A stretch of DNA of 64,000 bases from a bacterium BMS3Abin14 (lineage in GTDB: Bacteria > BMS3Abin14), in NCBI GenBank assembly GCA_002897695.1, contig BDTG01000046.1, forward strand, positions 61,431 to 125,430. Direction: 5' to 3'. Numbering within the stretch: the first letter of the stretch is position 1; each line of letters opens with the position of its first letter. The notes beneath the pieces were generated by a model. It ran no database searches and was not told the DNA's origin. It worked only from the letters and a program-made list of their open reading frames with translations. Made by a program: the position numbers and the translations under genes. Of this stretch, positions 17,710 through 25,782 are shown in pieces.

Positions 17710-18983
17710 GCTGATTCCTCCAACGTTCCGCCGTCCGGCTCTTCGCCCTTCAAATAACCCAGGTACTCATCCCTGAACTTTTCCATGGTGCTCGTCACAC
17801 AGCTGACCGATGCCTCTCCCAGCCCACAGAAGGACGTGGTCCGGATGCTCTCACAAATATCCGACAGCAGATCCAGATCGGCCATGGCGCCGCGGCCCTC
17901 CAGGATCCTGTCGAATATCCTTCTGACCCAGAAAAGACCCTCCCTGCATGGAGTGCACTTACCGCAGGATTCGTGCTCGAAAAACTTGATAAGCACGTGG
18001 GTGACCTTGACCATATCGGCGGTATCGTCCAGGACCATGACGGCCCCTGATCCGAGCATGCTGCCGGCCGCAGCCAAGGCATTGAAATCCAGCTTCACAT
18101 CAAGCTGGGATTCGTCAAGACAGGCGGAAGATGCGCCTCCCGGGAAGGCCGCCTTGAAGCTCCTGTTGTCCCGCATCCCACCGGCGTGCTCAAAGACAAG
18201 CTCACGCAGGGTAACCCCCATGGGCAGTTCATAGACCCCGGGATTGACCACGTGGCCGCTGACGGAGAAAAGCTTTGTTCCGGGGCATTCCGGCGTACCG
18301 ATCCCTGCGTACCAATCACCGCCCCTCAGGAGTATCTGCGGAATGGAAGCGAGTGTTTCAACGTTGTTGACGACCGTAGGCAGGTCACTGTATCCGACGT
18401 TGACCGGGAAGGGAGGGCGAATTCTGGATTGCCCCCTTTTTCCCTCCAGGGACTCGATGAGGGCGGTCTCCTCACCGCACACATAAGCTCCCGCTCCCCG
18501 ATGTACGGTTATCGTGAAATTGAAACCCGAGTTCAGGATGTTCTCACCGAGAAACGATCTTTCCTCAGCCTCTTTAATGGCCCGTTCCAGAACCCTGGCC
18601 CCAAAGGGGTATTCACCGCGAATGTAGATGAAGCCATACTCCGCCCCCACGGCATATGCGGCCAATGCCATCCCCTCCAGGATGGCATGGGGGTCGTTCT
18701 CGATCAGCACCCTGTCCTTGAAAGTTCCGGGCTCACCCTCGTCCGCATTGCATATGATGAACTTCGGGCTGCGCCGGTCCCGTGACGCAAAGTCCCACTT
18801 CATGCCCGCGGGAAACCCTGCCCCGCCCCGACCCCTCAGCCGGGAAAGTTTAACCTCCTCAAGGACATCCTCGGGGCCCATTTCGTTCAAGGCCCTGGGG
18901 AGAGCAACGTATCCCTCGTTGACCAGATAGGAATCGATATGCGCCGGATTGGGCCGGTCAATATTTCGGGTCAGGATCTTCAA
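17706..18983 (-). CDS. nuoF: NADH-quinone oxidoreductase subunit F
   Basis: NADH/FMN-binding subunit with cluster N3. A TTG start at 18983 is preferred over the longer frame up to 19064: it lies 4 bases after the nuoE stop, has AGAAGG upstream, and gives 425 residues, the usual NuoF length (LKILTRNIDRPNPAH...). Motifs: LRGRGGAGFPAGMKWDF, NADEGEPGTFKDRVLIENDP, SCGKCTPCREG and SFCGLGE. It lacks the N- and C-terminal iron-sulfur extensions seen in the second copy at 12158-13972. It accepts electrons from NADH and passes them to NuoG, with NuoE attached. Confidence 0.94.
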   Translation of the reverse strand: MKILTRNIDRPNPAHIDSYLVNEGYVALPRALNEMGPEDVLEEVKLSRLRGRGGAGFPAGMKWDFASRDRRSPKFIICNADEGEPGTFKDRVLIENDPHAILEGMALAAYAVGAEYGFIYIRGEYPFGARVLERAIKEAEERSFLGENILNSGFNFTITVHRGAGAYVCGEETALIESLEGKRGQSRIRPPFPVNVGYSDLPTVVNNVETLASIPQILLRGGDWYAGIGTPECPGTKLFSVSGHVVNPGVYELPMGVTLRELVFEHAGGMRDNRSFKAAFPGGASSACLDESQLDVKLDFNALAAAGSMLGSGAVMVLDDTADMVKVTHVLIKFFEHESCGKCTPCREGLFWVRRIFDRILEGRGAMADLDLLSDICESIRTTSFCGLGEASVSCVTSTMEKFRDEYLGYLKGEEPDGGTLEESA

Positions 18984-18987
18984 AACG

Positions 18988-19479
18988 CTACGCCTTCTGC
19001 CTGTATGACTCAAGGATGCTACCAACACCGTCGGCTGAAACCTGCCGGTAGAGATCCGCATCAACCATCAGGGCCGGAGCATGGTCGCACGCCCCTATAC
19101 ACTCCACTTCCACCAGTGAAAATATGCCGTCGGCAGTGGTCTGCCCCACTTCTATGCCCAGTTCCCTTTCAACCGCCCCGAGAATCTCATCCGACCCGTT
19201 GACCGAACAGCTCATGCTCCGACAGATCTGGACAAGATGCCTGCCCATGGGTTTCGTAAAGAACATGGTGTAGTAGGTGGCCACCTCAAAGGCCCTTACG
19301 TGGGGAATCTCGAGCATGTTCGCGATAAAGACGAGATCCTCCTCGTCCAGAGATTGTTTCTTTCCCTGAACGAAGTGCAGAAGGGGCATGATGGCGGACG
19401 CTTTTATGGGATATCGGCCGACAATGCCTTCCATGGCCCTGACGTCATCGGCTTTGAGGTATCCGGGGGGCGCCGTCAT
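18988..19479 (-). CDS. nuoE: NADH-quinone oxidoreductase subunit E
   Basis: 163-residue thioredoxin-fold [2Fe-2S] subunit. Ligands are seen as CRSMSC and VECIGACDHAPALMVD. Length is normal and shorter than the second copy (188). The start overlaps the nuoD stop by 4 bases. Together with nuoF and nuoG it forms the first NADH-input set of the operon. Confidence 0.94.
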   Translation of the reverse strand: MTAPPGYLKADDVRAMEGIVGRYPIKASAIMPLLHFVQGKKQSLDEEDLVFIANMLEIPHVRAFEVATYYTMFFTKPMGRHLVQICRSMSCSVNGSDEILGAVERELGIEVGQTTADGIFSLVEVECIGACDHAPALMVDADLYRQVSADGVGSILESYRQKA

Positions 19480-20648
19480 CGGTCAATTTCCCCCAAGACA
19501 ATATCAAGGCTCCCGATGATGGCCACCACATCGGCAAGCATATGCCCCTTGGCCATATCCATGAGGGACTGGAGATTGACGAATGAGGGAGGACGGATTC
19601 TGAGGCGGTACGGCTTTGGCGTCCCGTCGCTGACGATATAAAAACCGATCTCGCCCTTGGGCGATTCAATGCTGGAATATACTTCCCCCTCGGGCGGCGC
19701 CAATCCGTCCACCACCAGTTTGAAGTGGTGGATCATGGCCTCCATCGAATCTTTCAGCCGGTCCTTGTCGGGGAAGACGTACTTGGCGGTGCGCTCGATG
19801 AAAGGCCCTTCGGGAAGGCCCTTGACCAGCTGTCTGACCATTCGGGAACTCTGCCGCATTTCGACGAGACGGACAAGATACCTCGCATAGATATCGCCGG
19901 CGGTCCTGACGGGAATGTCAAATTCAATCTCGTCGTAGGCCTCGTAAGGTTCGTCCCTTCGGATATCCCAATCAACACCTGAAGCACGCATAGCGGGTCC
20001 GGAAAGGCCCAGGCTGATGGCATCGGCCCGGCTGAGAACCCCGATATTCCTTGTCCTGTGCAACCATATGCGATTCTTTGTCAGAAGCCTCTCGTACTCA
20101 TTGATGCGGACATCAAACTTGTCGAGGAAAGCGATGATCTTCGCATCAACACCCGCCGGGAGGTCACGGACTACACCGCCGGGACGGAAGTAGGTCATCA
20201 TCATGCGTGTACCGGCGGTCTCCTCGATAATATCCAGGATGAACTCCCTCTCCCGGAAGCCGTAAAGGAGGACCGTCAGGGCGCCGATATCGGCCGCGTG
20301 GGTGCCCAGCCACACCAGGTGGCTCATGATCCGGGACAGCTCCGCAAATATGGTCCTGATATACTGCGCGCGGCGTGGAACGTCCATCTCCAGGAGTTTT
20401 TCAACCGCCAGGATGTATGACAGATTGTTGGTGCCGGAGGAAAGATAGTCCAGTCGGTCGGTGAGAGGAATCACCTGAAGGTACTTCTTGTCTTCGGAAA
20501 GTTTTTCTATACCCCTGTGCAGATAACCGATATCGGGAACCGCGTTGACCACCGTCTCGCCGTCCAGCTCCAGGATAATCCGGAGGACGCCGTGGGTGGA
20601 GGGATGCTGAGGCCCCATGTTGATGGTCATTACTTCCTGTCTGGCCAT
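19476..20648 (-). CDS. nuoD: NADH-quinone oxidoreductase subunit D (49 kDa)
   Basis: 390-residue quinone-site subunit, related to the large subunit of NiFe hydrogenases but without the nickel-binding cysteines. Typical stretches are NMGPQHPSTHGVLR near the N-terminus, PDIGYLHRGIEKL, and the C-terminal VVAIIGSLDIVLGEIDR ending in the conserved Arg. It is separate from nuoC here, unlike the nuoCD fusions of enterobacteria, and follows nuoC by 11 bases. Confidence 0.96.
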   Translation of the reverse strand: MARQEVMTINMGPQHPSTHGVLRIILELDGETVVNAVPDIGYLHRGIEKLSEDKKYLQVIPLTDRLDYLSSGTNNLSYILAVEKLLEMDVPRRAQYIRTIFAELSRIMSHLVWLGTHAADIGALTVLLYGFREREFILDIIEETAGTRMMMTYFRPGGVVRDLPAGVDAKIIAFLDKFDVRINEYERLLTKNRIWLHRTRNIGVLSRADAISLGLSGPAMRASGVDWDIRRDEPYEAYDEIEFDIPVRTAGDIYARYLVRLVEMRQSSRMVRQLVKGLPEGPFIERTAKYVFPDKDRLKDSMEAMIHHFKLVVDGLAPPEGEVYSSIESPKGEIGFYIVSDGTPKPYRLRIRPPSFVNLQSLMDMAKGHMLADVVAIIGSLDIVLGEIDR

Positions 20649-20659
20649 CTATTCCTCCC

Positions 20660-21169
20660 TCACCACTCTTCCCGTCCTCCGACGGGAAATTCCTTACGCA
20701 GGGGATATCCTTCGAAATCGCTGGGCATGAGTATCCTTCTCAGGTCCGGATGATCCGCAAATGGAATGCCGAAAAGATCAAAAATCTCCCTCTCCAGCCA
20801 GTCGGCTCCCCGCCACAATCCGCAGACGCTGTCTACTTCCTGCCCTTCCGAAATCCTCGTCTTGAGCCGGAAGCGCATTTTGCCGGCGATGGAAAATAGC
20901 TGATAGATGACATCGAATGGGGCCTCTTTCCTGACAGGCCAGTGGACGGCCGTAACGTCCGAGAGGAAATCGAAGGCCAGTTCCGGGTCATCCTTGAGAA
21001 AGCGAAGCGCGTCCCTGCATTTTTCGGGGGCGATGACCACTCCGACCTCACCTCGGAAGAATTCAATTTCCCGAACAGCCCCTGAAAAATTTTTGCGAAG
21101 TGCCGTAACCGCGGGATGCTTCTCCGGATCCTCCCCCGCGAAGTTCTGGCGATTCCAGTTAACCGTCAA
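20660..21169 (-). CDS. nuoC: NADH-quinone oxidoreductase subunit C (30 kDa)
   Basis: 169-residue peripheral-arm subunit. The family signature [20 protein letters not shown] followed by [20 protein letters not shown] is clear at the C-terminus. It overlaps nuoB by 4 bases and precedes nuoD by 11. No cofactor is expected. A DNA shadow frame on the other strand is not a gene. Confidence 0.95.
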   Translation of the reverse strand: MTVNWNRQNFAGEDPEKHPAVTALRKNFSGAVREIEFFRGEVGVVIAPEKCRDALRFLKDDPELAFDFLSDVTAVHWPVRKEAPFDVIYQLFSIAGKMRFRLKTRISEGQEVDSVCGLWRGADWLEREIFDLFGIPFADHPDLRRILMPSDFEGYPLRKEFPVGGREEW

Positions 21170-21720
21170 ATCGTCTCCTTTTTATGCGGCCCCGTAAATC
21201 CCGGCGCAACCTTGCGGGGTACCGCAGAAAAGTTTGACTGGCTGTCAATCTTCATCTGAAGGGTCATGAGCCCGTGGATGAGGGCCTCGGGACGCGGAGG
21301 GCATCCGGGAACATAGACATCCACCGGAATAACATGGTTCACCCCGGGGACCACACTGTAGGTCTGAAAGATCCCGCCGCACGTCGCGCAGCTTCCCATG
21401 GCCAGAACCCATTTGGGGTCTGCCATCTGATCGTAAAGCTTCTTGAGCACCGGCGCCATCTTGTTTGTCACGGTCCCGGCCACGATCATAAGGTCGGCCT
21501 GCCTGGGGGAGGACCTGAAGACCTCCATGCCGAAACGGGCTATATCATATCGCGCGGCCGCGGTGGCCATCATCTCTATGGCACAACAGGCCAGCCCGAA
21601 GCCGAGGGGCCACAGCGATGATCGCTGTGCCCAGTTAATGGCGGAACTTAACGTTGTGAGAACGATATTGCCCTCATCCGGGTGTGGACCTTTATAAATG
21701 TGGGTGGGGTTTTTGCTCAT
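21166..21720 (-). CDS. nuoB: NADH-quinone oxidoreductase subunit B (cluster N2)
   Basis: Subunit carrying the terminal [4Fe-4S] cluster N2 next to the quinone site. The unusual tandem cysteine pair is present (LACCAIEMM), with the other ligands in GSCATCGG and PGCPPRPE. I place the start at ATG 21720 (MSKNPTHIY), which overlaps the nuoA stop by 4 bases (ATGA) and gives 184 residues; a longer frame to 21747 would overlap nuoA by 31 bases. Confidence 0.95.
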   Translation of the reverse strand: MSKNPTHIYKGPHPDEGNIVLTTLSSAINWAQRSSLWPLGFGLACCAIEMMATAAARYDIARFGMEVFRSSPRQADLMIVAGTVTNKMAPVLKKLYDQMADPKWVLAMGSCATCGGIFQTYSVVPGVNHVIPVDVYVPGCPPRPEALIHGLMTLQMKIDSQSNFSAVPRKVAPGFTGPHKKETI

Positions 21721-22091
21721 GACCAGTCCAGAGCTCCCTTCCTCCATACGTAGACATAGCCGAAGAGGAGGACAGCGATAAAGAGGATCATCTCGACGAA
21801 ACCGAAGATAACCGGGTTGAAACGGTCAAAGAGGATCGCCCACGGATACAGGAACACTATTTCAACGTCAAACAGGATAAACAGCATGCCTATGAGGTAG
21901 AATCGAACGTCAAAGCGCCCCCTGGCATCCTTGAAGGGGACCATGCCGCATTCATAGGTGGAGTTTTTCTCCGCGGTGGGATTCTTTTTCCCCATGAAAA
22001 CGGACATGACCACCATTCCACCGCCCACGCCGCCTACCGCGAGGAGGAAAATAAATACAGGCAGATAATTGAGGACGAGCTCCCCTTTCAC
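21717..22091 (-). CDS. nuoA: NADH-quinone oxidoreductase subunit A
   Basis: 124-residue membrane subunit with three transmembrane segments, first gene of the operon. Family hallmarks are [20 protein letters not shown], with the conserved Cys loop near the quinone entrance, and [15 protein letters not shown]. The start is preceded by a purine-rich GGGGGGGAGG stretch. A candidate promoter lies about 90 bases upstream at 22183-22211. Confidence 0.95.
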   Translation of the reverse strand: MKGELVLNYLPVFIFLLAVGGVGGGMVVMSVFMGKKNPTAEKNSTYECGMVPFKDARGRFDVRFYLIGMLFILFDVEIVFLYPWAILFDRFNPVIFGFVEMILFIAVLLFGYVYVWRKGALDWS

Positions 22092-22182
22092 CGAAAATAC
22101 CTCCCCCCCCGGATTAAAGGGCGTGAAAATACCACATCAGCCGGGAATTTGAATAAGATCGTGTCTAAGGTTCCGGGGAGAA

Positions 22183-22211
22183 TGTATACAAAAAACAATC
22201 CCCGATGTCCA
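22183..22211 (-). promoter_or_regulatory. Candidate sigma-70 promoter of the nuo operon
   Basis: Read on the minus strand: TGGACA, 17 bases, TATACA, ending about 90 bases before the nuoA start. Matches are 5/6 and 4/6 to the sigma-70 consensus. Position and orientation suit the large operon; no experimental support. Confidence 0.5.
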
Positions 22212-22273
22212 CAACAAATAATGATTGATAATTTCGCAAGAAGCCGTCAAAGTGCCCGTTTAAGGGCTCCTGG

Positions 22274-22313
22274 AAGCCACGAACCGGCCTGTGCATTGCA
22301 CGCATACAGGTGG
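22274..22313. repeat. Dispersed imperfect-palindrome repeat, copy 1
   Basis: A 40-base sequence shared with 49945-49984 (33 of 40 bases identical by eye). Its core is CCTGTGCATTGCACGCATAC followed by AGG, which has CCTGT/ACAGG arms and so can fold back. It lies in the nuoA-hemL gap, outside any convincing gene. Confidence 0.6.
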
Positions 22314-22364
22314 GCGCTTTGCGATTACGTCAAGTTTACAACTCCATCAAGCCCTGATCCAGGT

Positions 22365-22396
22365 AAGAATCTGATTCAAGAAGAATCTGATTCAAG
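22365..22396. repeat. Two tandem copies of a 16-bp unit
   Basis: AAGAATCTGATTCAAG is present twice without a gap in the nuoA-hemL gap. Each unit contains the near-palindrome GAATCTGATTC. The rest of 22092-22540 holds the nuo promoter, the dispersed repeat and an AT-rich leader, and no gene. Confidence 0.7.
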
Positions 22397-22540
22397 ATTG
22401 ATGTGAATTTTTTTGCAACCAGCGCCAAGATAGTACAATTCAAAGGAATTTGCCACCTTTTTTCTTGACAGGGCATGGTGGCTATGATAGATGGAAACTC
22501 GTTGAATTTTAAGGAGTTTTCCCATTCAGGAGGTTTTGTA

Positions 22541-23839
22541 ATGACCAGATCTGCCGAACTTTTTTCCGAAGCGCAGACCGTAATACCCGGGGGCGTCAAC
22601 AGCCCGGTCAGAGCCTTTAAATCCGTTGGGGGAGTTCCCCCCTTCATCAGGAAAGCCTTCGGGTCCTCCATCGAGGATGTCGATGGAAATGTTTACGTGG
22701 ACTATGTGGGCTCCTATGGGCCCATGATCGCCGGACACGCCAACAGGAGGGTCCTGGATGCTATAACAGGCGCTGCCGATAACGGCACAAGTTTTGGCGC
22801 CCCCACTGAGATGGAAACTCGGCTTTCCAGGATGGTAATCTCCGCAGTGCCTTCCATGGAGAAGATACGAATGGTGAATTCCGGGACCGAAGCCACAATG
22901 AGTGCAATCCGGGTTTCCCGTGGGGTCACGGGACGCGACCGGATCATCAAGTTCAACGGCTGCTACCACGGGCATTCCGACGGTCTGCTGGTCCATGCCG
23001 GCTCGGGAGCGCTCACGTTCGGAGTACCCGACAGCCCCGGTGTTCCGGCCGATTTCGCAAGAAACACCCTCGTAGCTGAATTCAACGATCTTCAGTCCGT
23101 GGAGGATCTGTTCCGTGAGAACGCAGGTGAGATCGCCGCGGTAATCGTCGAGCCCATTCCCGGCAATATGGGCGTCATCCTTCCCCGGGAGGGGTTTCTC
23201 CAGGGATTGCGGGATCTGACCACGGCTGAGGATGCCCTGTTGATCTTCGACGAGGTCATGACCGGTTTCAGGGTTTCCTATGGCGGGGCTCAGGAACTTT
23301 ACGGGATCGATCCGGACCTGACGACACTGGGCAAAATTATCGGAGGAGGGCTGCCGGTGGGAGCATACGGGGGCAAGAGCAGGTACATGTCCCAGGTGTC
23401 GCCGGAGGGGCCTATCTATCAGGCAGGCACCCTGTCGGGCAATCCCCTGGCCATGGCCGCAGGCATTGCCACATTGGAGATCCTGTCCCAATCGGGCACG
23501 TACGGTATCCTGGAAAAGACATCCGCTGCCCTGGAAAAAGGGTTTGCCGAAATCAACCGGAAGCTTGGGGCGGATCTTGCCTTCAATCGGGTGGGTTCAA
23601 TGTTTACCACCTTTTTTACGGACGGAACTGTTGACGACTTTTCCAAAGCCAAATCGTCCGATACTGCCAAATTCAGCGCCTACTTCGCCACCATGCTCAG
23701 GGAAGGCATCTACATGGCGCCGTCACAATTCGAGGCTGCATTCGTTTCCCTGGCCCACACCGATTCCGATGTCTCACGCACTATTGACGCCCATGAAACG
23801 GCTCTTCGTGCTGTCCTGACGGCGGAACGCCTTCCATAG
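22541..23839 (+). CDS. hemL: Glutamate-1-semialdehyde 2,1-aminomutase
   Basis: PLP enzyme that turns glutamate-1-semialdehyde into 5-aminolevulinate, in the C5 route to haem and sirohaem. The start at ATG 22541 ([12 protein letters not shown]) is chosen because CAGGAGG stands 7 bases upstream; the longer frame from 22475 has no such site. It gives 432 residues, the usual size. Motifs: [11 protein letters not shown] at the N-terminus, [24 protein letters not shown] and the PLP lysine in [24 protein letters not shown] at 22465 may be a -35 box but its -10 is poor. Haem supply fits the cytochrome genes downstream. Confidence 0.95.
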   Translation: MTRSAELFSEAQTVIPGGVNSPVRAFKSVGGVPPFIRKAFGSSIEDVDGNVYVDYVGSYGPMIAGHANRRVLDAITGAADNGTSFGAPTEMETRLSRMVISAVPSMEKIRMVNSGTEATMSAIRVSRGVTGRDRIIKFNGCYHGHSDGLLVHAGSGALTFGVPDSPGVPADFARNTLVAEFNDLQSVEDLFRENAGEIAAVIVEPIPGNMGVILPREGFLQGLRDLTTAEDALLIFDEVMTGFRVSYGGAQELYGIDPDLTTLGKIIGGGLPVGAYGGKSRYMSQVSPEGPIYQAGTLSGNPLAMAAGIATLEILSQSGTYGILEKTSAALEKGFAEINRKLGADLAFNRVGSMFTTFFTDGTVDDFSKAKSSDTAKFSAYFATMLREGIYMAPSQFEAAFVSLAHTDSDVSRTIDAHETALRAVLTAERLP

Positions 23840-23846
23840 CAGGGTA

Positions 23847-23876
23847 TTGACAACCGGAAAATCACTCTGCTAGATT
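23847..23876 (+). promoter_or_regulatory. Candidate promoter of the F0 gene cluster
   Basis: TTGACA, 18 bases, TAGATT, with a TGC just before the -10 (extended -10 form). It starts 8 bases after the hemL stop and lies about 75 bases before the first small F0 gene. Confidence 0.5.
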
Positions 23877-23949
23877 ATGGCCTGGTTTTACGGGAGTCCA
23901 TGGTGGAACACATCATTTGTTTCGCATGGCTGATGTAAGGATTTTCAGG

Positions 23950-24183
23950 ATGTCGAGGCCACGCCTTTTTTACGATCTTTTAAAATACAGCAGCCTGGGG
24001 CTGGAAATGGGAGCCGCTGTCATCATAGGGCTTCTTTTCGGAGTCTTTCTGGACAGGAAGTTCGGGACCGATCCATGGCTCACCCTTCTGTTCCTTGGTT
24101 TGGGGTTCGCTGCGGCCGTACGGGCACTCATGAGAGCTGCTCGGGACGGGGCCTTCGTGGAAAAGACGGATGATCGCCCTTGA
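23950..24183 (+). CDS. AtpZ/AtpI family small membrane protein
   Basis: About 77 residues with two membrane helices. The stretch SLGLEMGAAVIIGLLFGVFL followed by DRKFGTDPW and a second helix with GLGFAAAVRALMRA matches AtpZ/AtpI-type proteins, which precede F0 genes and help c-ring assembly or Mg uptake. The start at ATG 23950 is preferred because AAGGA stands 8 bases upstream; in-frame starts at 23917 (TTG) and 23926 are possible. It overlaps the next gene by 14 bases. Confidence 0.8.
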   Translation: MSRPRLFYDLLKYSSLGLEMGAAVIIGLLFGVFLDRKFGTDPWLTLLFLGLGFAAAVRALMRAARDGAFVEKTDDRP

Positions 24184-24559
24184 CGGTGGATCTCGGCTCA
24201 GGCGGATTAAACTCTGGATTCTTGCACTCAGCCTGATTCCCGGCGGGGTTTCCCTCGTGCTTGCTTCAGGGGATTATGCCGCCGGCTTTGCCCTGGGCGG
24301 GGCCATAGTTCTCCTGAATTTTATTGGAACCGAACAGATTATTAAAAGTTTCGCGGCAGGCGGCGGGGCCGGCAGCGCACTGATAGCGGTTCTGCAGTTT
24401 TTCAAGCTTGGCGTTACAGGGGCCATTATAGCCGGCATCCTTTACTGGGACGTGGTTTCACCTGTTTCTATTATCCTGGGCCTGTCGGCGCTTCCAGCCG
24501 GCTTAATGTTTGACTTTTTTCTCTTTCCCACGAACAAGCGGGATGGAAGGGAGTTATAG
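24170..24559 (+). CDS. ATP synthase subunit I-like membrane protein
   Basis: 129 residues with four hydrophobic segments and a short charged C-terminus, matching the ATP synthase I family found in front of atpB. The position, overlapping the AtpZ-like gene by 14 bases and ending immediately before atpB, supports the call more than the weakly conserved sequence does. Family members are thought to assist c-ring assembly. Confidence 0.7.
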   Translation: MIALDGGSRLRRIKLWILALSLIPGGVSLVLASGDYAAGFALGGAIVLLNFIGTEQIIKSFAAGGGAGSALIAVLQFFKLGVTGAIIAGILYWDVVSPVSIILGLSALPAGLMFDFFLFPTNKRDGREL

Positions 24560-25273
24560 ATGGCAGCAGAGACGTTTCTCTTCCTGGATCATACCCCCAT
24601 ATTTACAGCCCTTGATCGGGTTGAGGGGATAGATCCGGCGCCCATTATACACGGCGCCCTGGTTTTCATCATCATCGTTGCCGGCGCATTTCTGGTAAAC
24701 AGGTCACTGAAGGGCCGGAGGATCATGCCTCAGGAGAAGACGTTCTCTATTCCAAACCTCGCTGAGCTTGCCGTTTCAGGAATTCTCACATTCATGGAGG
24801 GGCTGATGGGCAAGGAGGCCAGGCGGTTTCTTCCCCTCATCGGAACCACTGCCTTCTTTATCCTCTTTTCCAATCTGATAGGCAACATACCTGGCTTCGA
24901 GGCCCCGACGAGCAACTTCAATACCACCCTTGCGTGTGCCATCGTCATCGTCGTTACAACACATATCATCGGCATCAGGACCCACGGTACAAAGTACATC
25001 AAGCATTTCCTCGGGCCAGTCTGGTGGCTGGCCTGGTTGATTCTGCCCATTGAGATCATCAGCCATCTTGCAAGGATATTGAGCCTGTCGGTGCGTCTCT
25101 TCGGCAACATGTTCGGAGACCACCTGGTTCTTGCGACATTCATGAGTCTCGTTGTCCTGCTGGTCCCTGTGATCTTCATGGGACTTGGGCTTTTTGTCGC
25201 CTTCGTACAGACTTTTGTGTTTACACTACTGTCGATCATCTATATAACTGGAGCCCTTGAAGAGGCTCACTGA
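24560..25273 (+). CDS. atpB: F0F1 ATP synthase subunit a
   Basis: 237-residue membrane stator subunit that forms the ion half-channels. The conserved helix with the essential arginine is seen as SLSVRLFGNMFGDHLVLATF, and the final helix has FVAFVQTFVFTLLSIIYITGA. Length is normal. It begins directly after the subunit-I-like gene. No atpF (subunit b) follows, and no F1 genes occur in the window, so the ATP synthase genes are split between at least two loci. Confidence 0.95.
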   Translation: MAAETFLFLDHTPIFTALDRVEGIDPAPIIHGALVFIIIVAGAFLVNRSLKGRRIMPQEKTFSIPNLAELAVSGILTFMEGLMGKEARRFLPLIGTTAFFILFSNLIGNIPGFEAPTSNFNTTLACAIVIVVTTHIIGIRTHGTKYIKHFLGPVWWLAWLILPIEIISHLARILSLSVRLFGNMFGDHLVLATFMSLVVLLVPVIFMGLGLFVAFVQTFVFTLLSIIYITGALEEAH

Positions 25274-25322
25274 TTATTCTGAATAGATAAAAATAGTAAT
25301 TCGAGAAAGGAGATAGAACTCG

Positions 25323-25646
25323 ATGAGGAGACCTTACATCACCACGCTTATGGCCATACTCTTCCTGTTTATCATGGCGCCCGCGGCCTTTGCGGCCGAG
25401 GCCGGCGCCCTTCCAGAGCTGGTAGGATTGGGCGTTGCTTTGGCATCCGGGTTGGGAATCGGTCTTGCCGCCCTGGGCGGCGGTATCGGCCAGGGACTGG
25501 CTGTAAAGGGGGCTGTAGAGGGGCTTGCCAGAAATCCCGGAGCATCGGGCAAACTCATGGTTTTCATGATTATCGGATTGGCCATGATTGAATCCCTCGT
25601 TATCTACGCCCTGGTTATCTCTTTCCTGCTTATTTTCAAGATCTAG
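25323..25646 (+). CDS. atpE: F0F1 ATP synthase subunit c
   Basis: 107 residues: a cleavable-looking N-terminal hydrophobic segment (about residues 1-24, ending AAFAAEA) then the two-helix hairpin of the c-ring subunit. The loop ARNPGA is typical. The ion-binding carboxylate is the Glu in [14 protein letters not shown]. Residues Gln (GGGIGQG), Glu-Ser and Tyr (ESLVIY) fit most of the sodium-binding pattern of c subunits, but the Thr after ES is Leu here, so the ion is uncertain. AAAGGAGAT stands upstream of the start. A strong terminator follows. Confidence 0.95.
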   Translation: MRRPYITTLMAILFLFIMAPAAFAAEAGALPELVGLGVALASGLGIGLAALGGGIGQGLAVKGAVEGLARNPGASGKLMVFMIIGLAMIESLVIYALVISFLLIFKI

Positions 25647-25668
25647 AATATACCGGATATTTGGGCCC

Positions 25669-25697
25669 CAGGGAGGGGATAGCCCCCTCCCTGTTTT
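25669..25697 (+). terminator. Rho-independent terminator after atpE
   Basis: CAGGGAGGGG pairs with CCCCTCCCTG over a 5-base loop, a 10-bp GC-rich stem followed by TTTT. It closes the hemL/atp transcription unit. Confidence 0.85.
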
Positions 25698-25733
25698 GGA
25701 ACCGTCTATGTGAAAATGCGAACTTTTTCAAGC

Positions 25734-25759
25734 TACCCGGGCGAACCACTGCCCGGGTA
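25734..25759. promoter_or_regulatory. Perfect 9-bp inverted repeat before the multihaem cytochrome gene
   Basis: TACCCGGGC and GCCCGGGTA separated by 8 bases, ending 9 bases before the AGGAGG ribosome-binding site of the gene at 25783. There is no T run after it, so an operator or a 5'-UTR hairpin is more likely than a terminator. Confidence 0.5.
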
Positions 25760-25782
25760 CGACAAGCAGGAGGTTGGATATA

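Noticed and set aside
22149-22406. 85-codon open frame in the nuoA-hemL gap
   Set aside because: It runs through the dispersed repeat and the tandem 16-bp unit, with no ribosome-binding site or domain.
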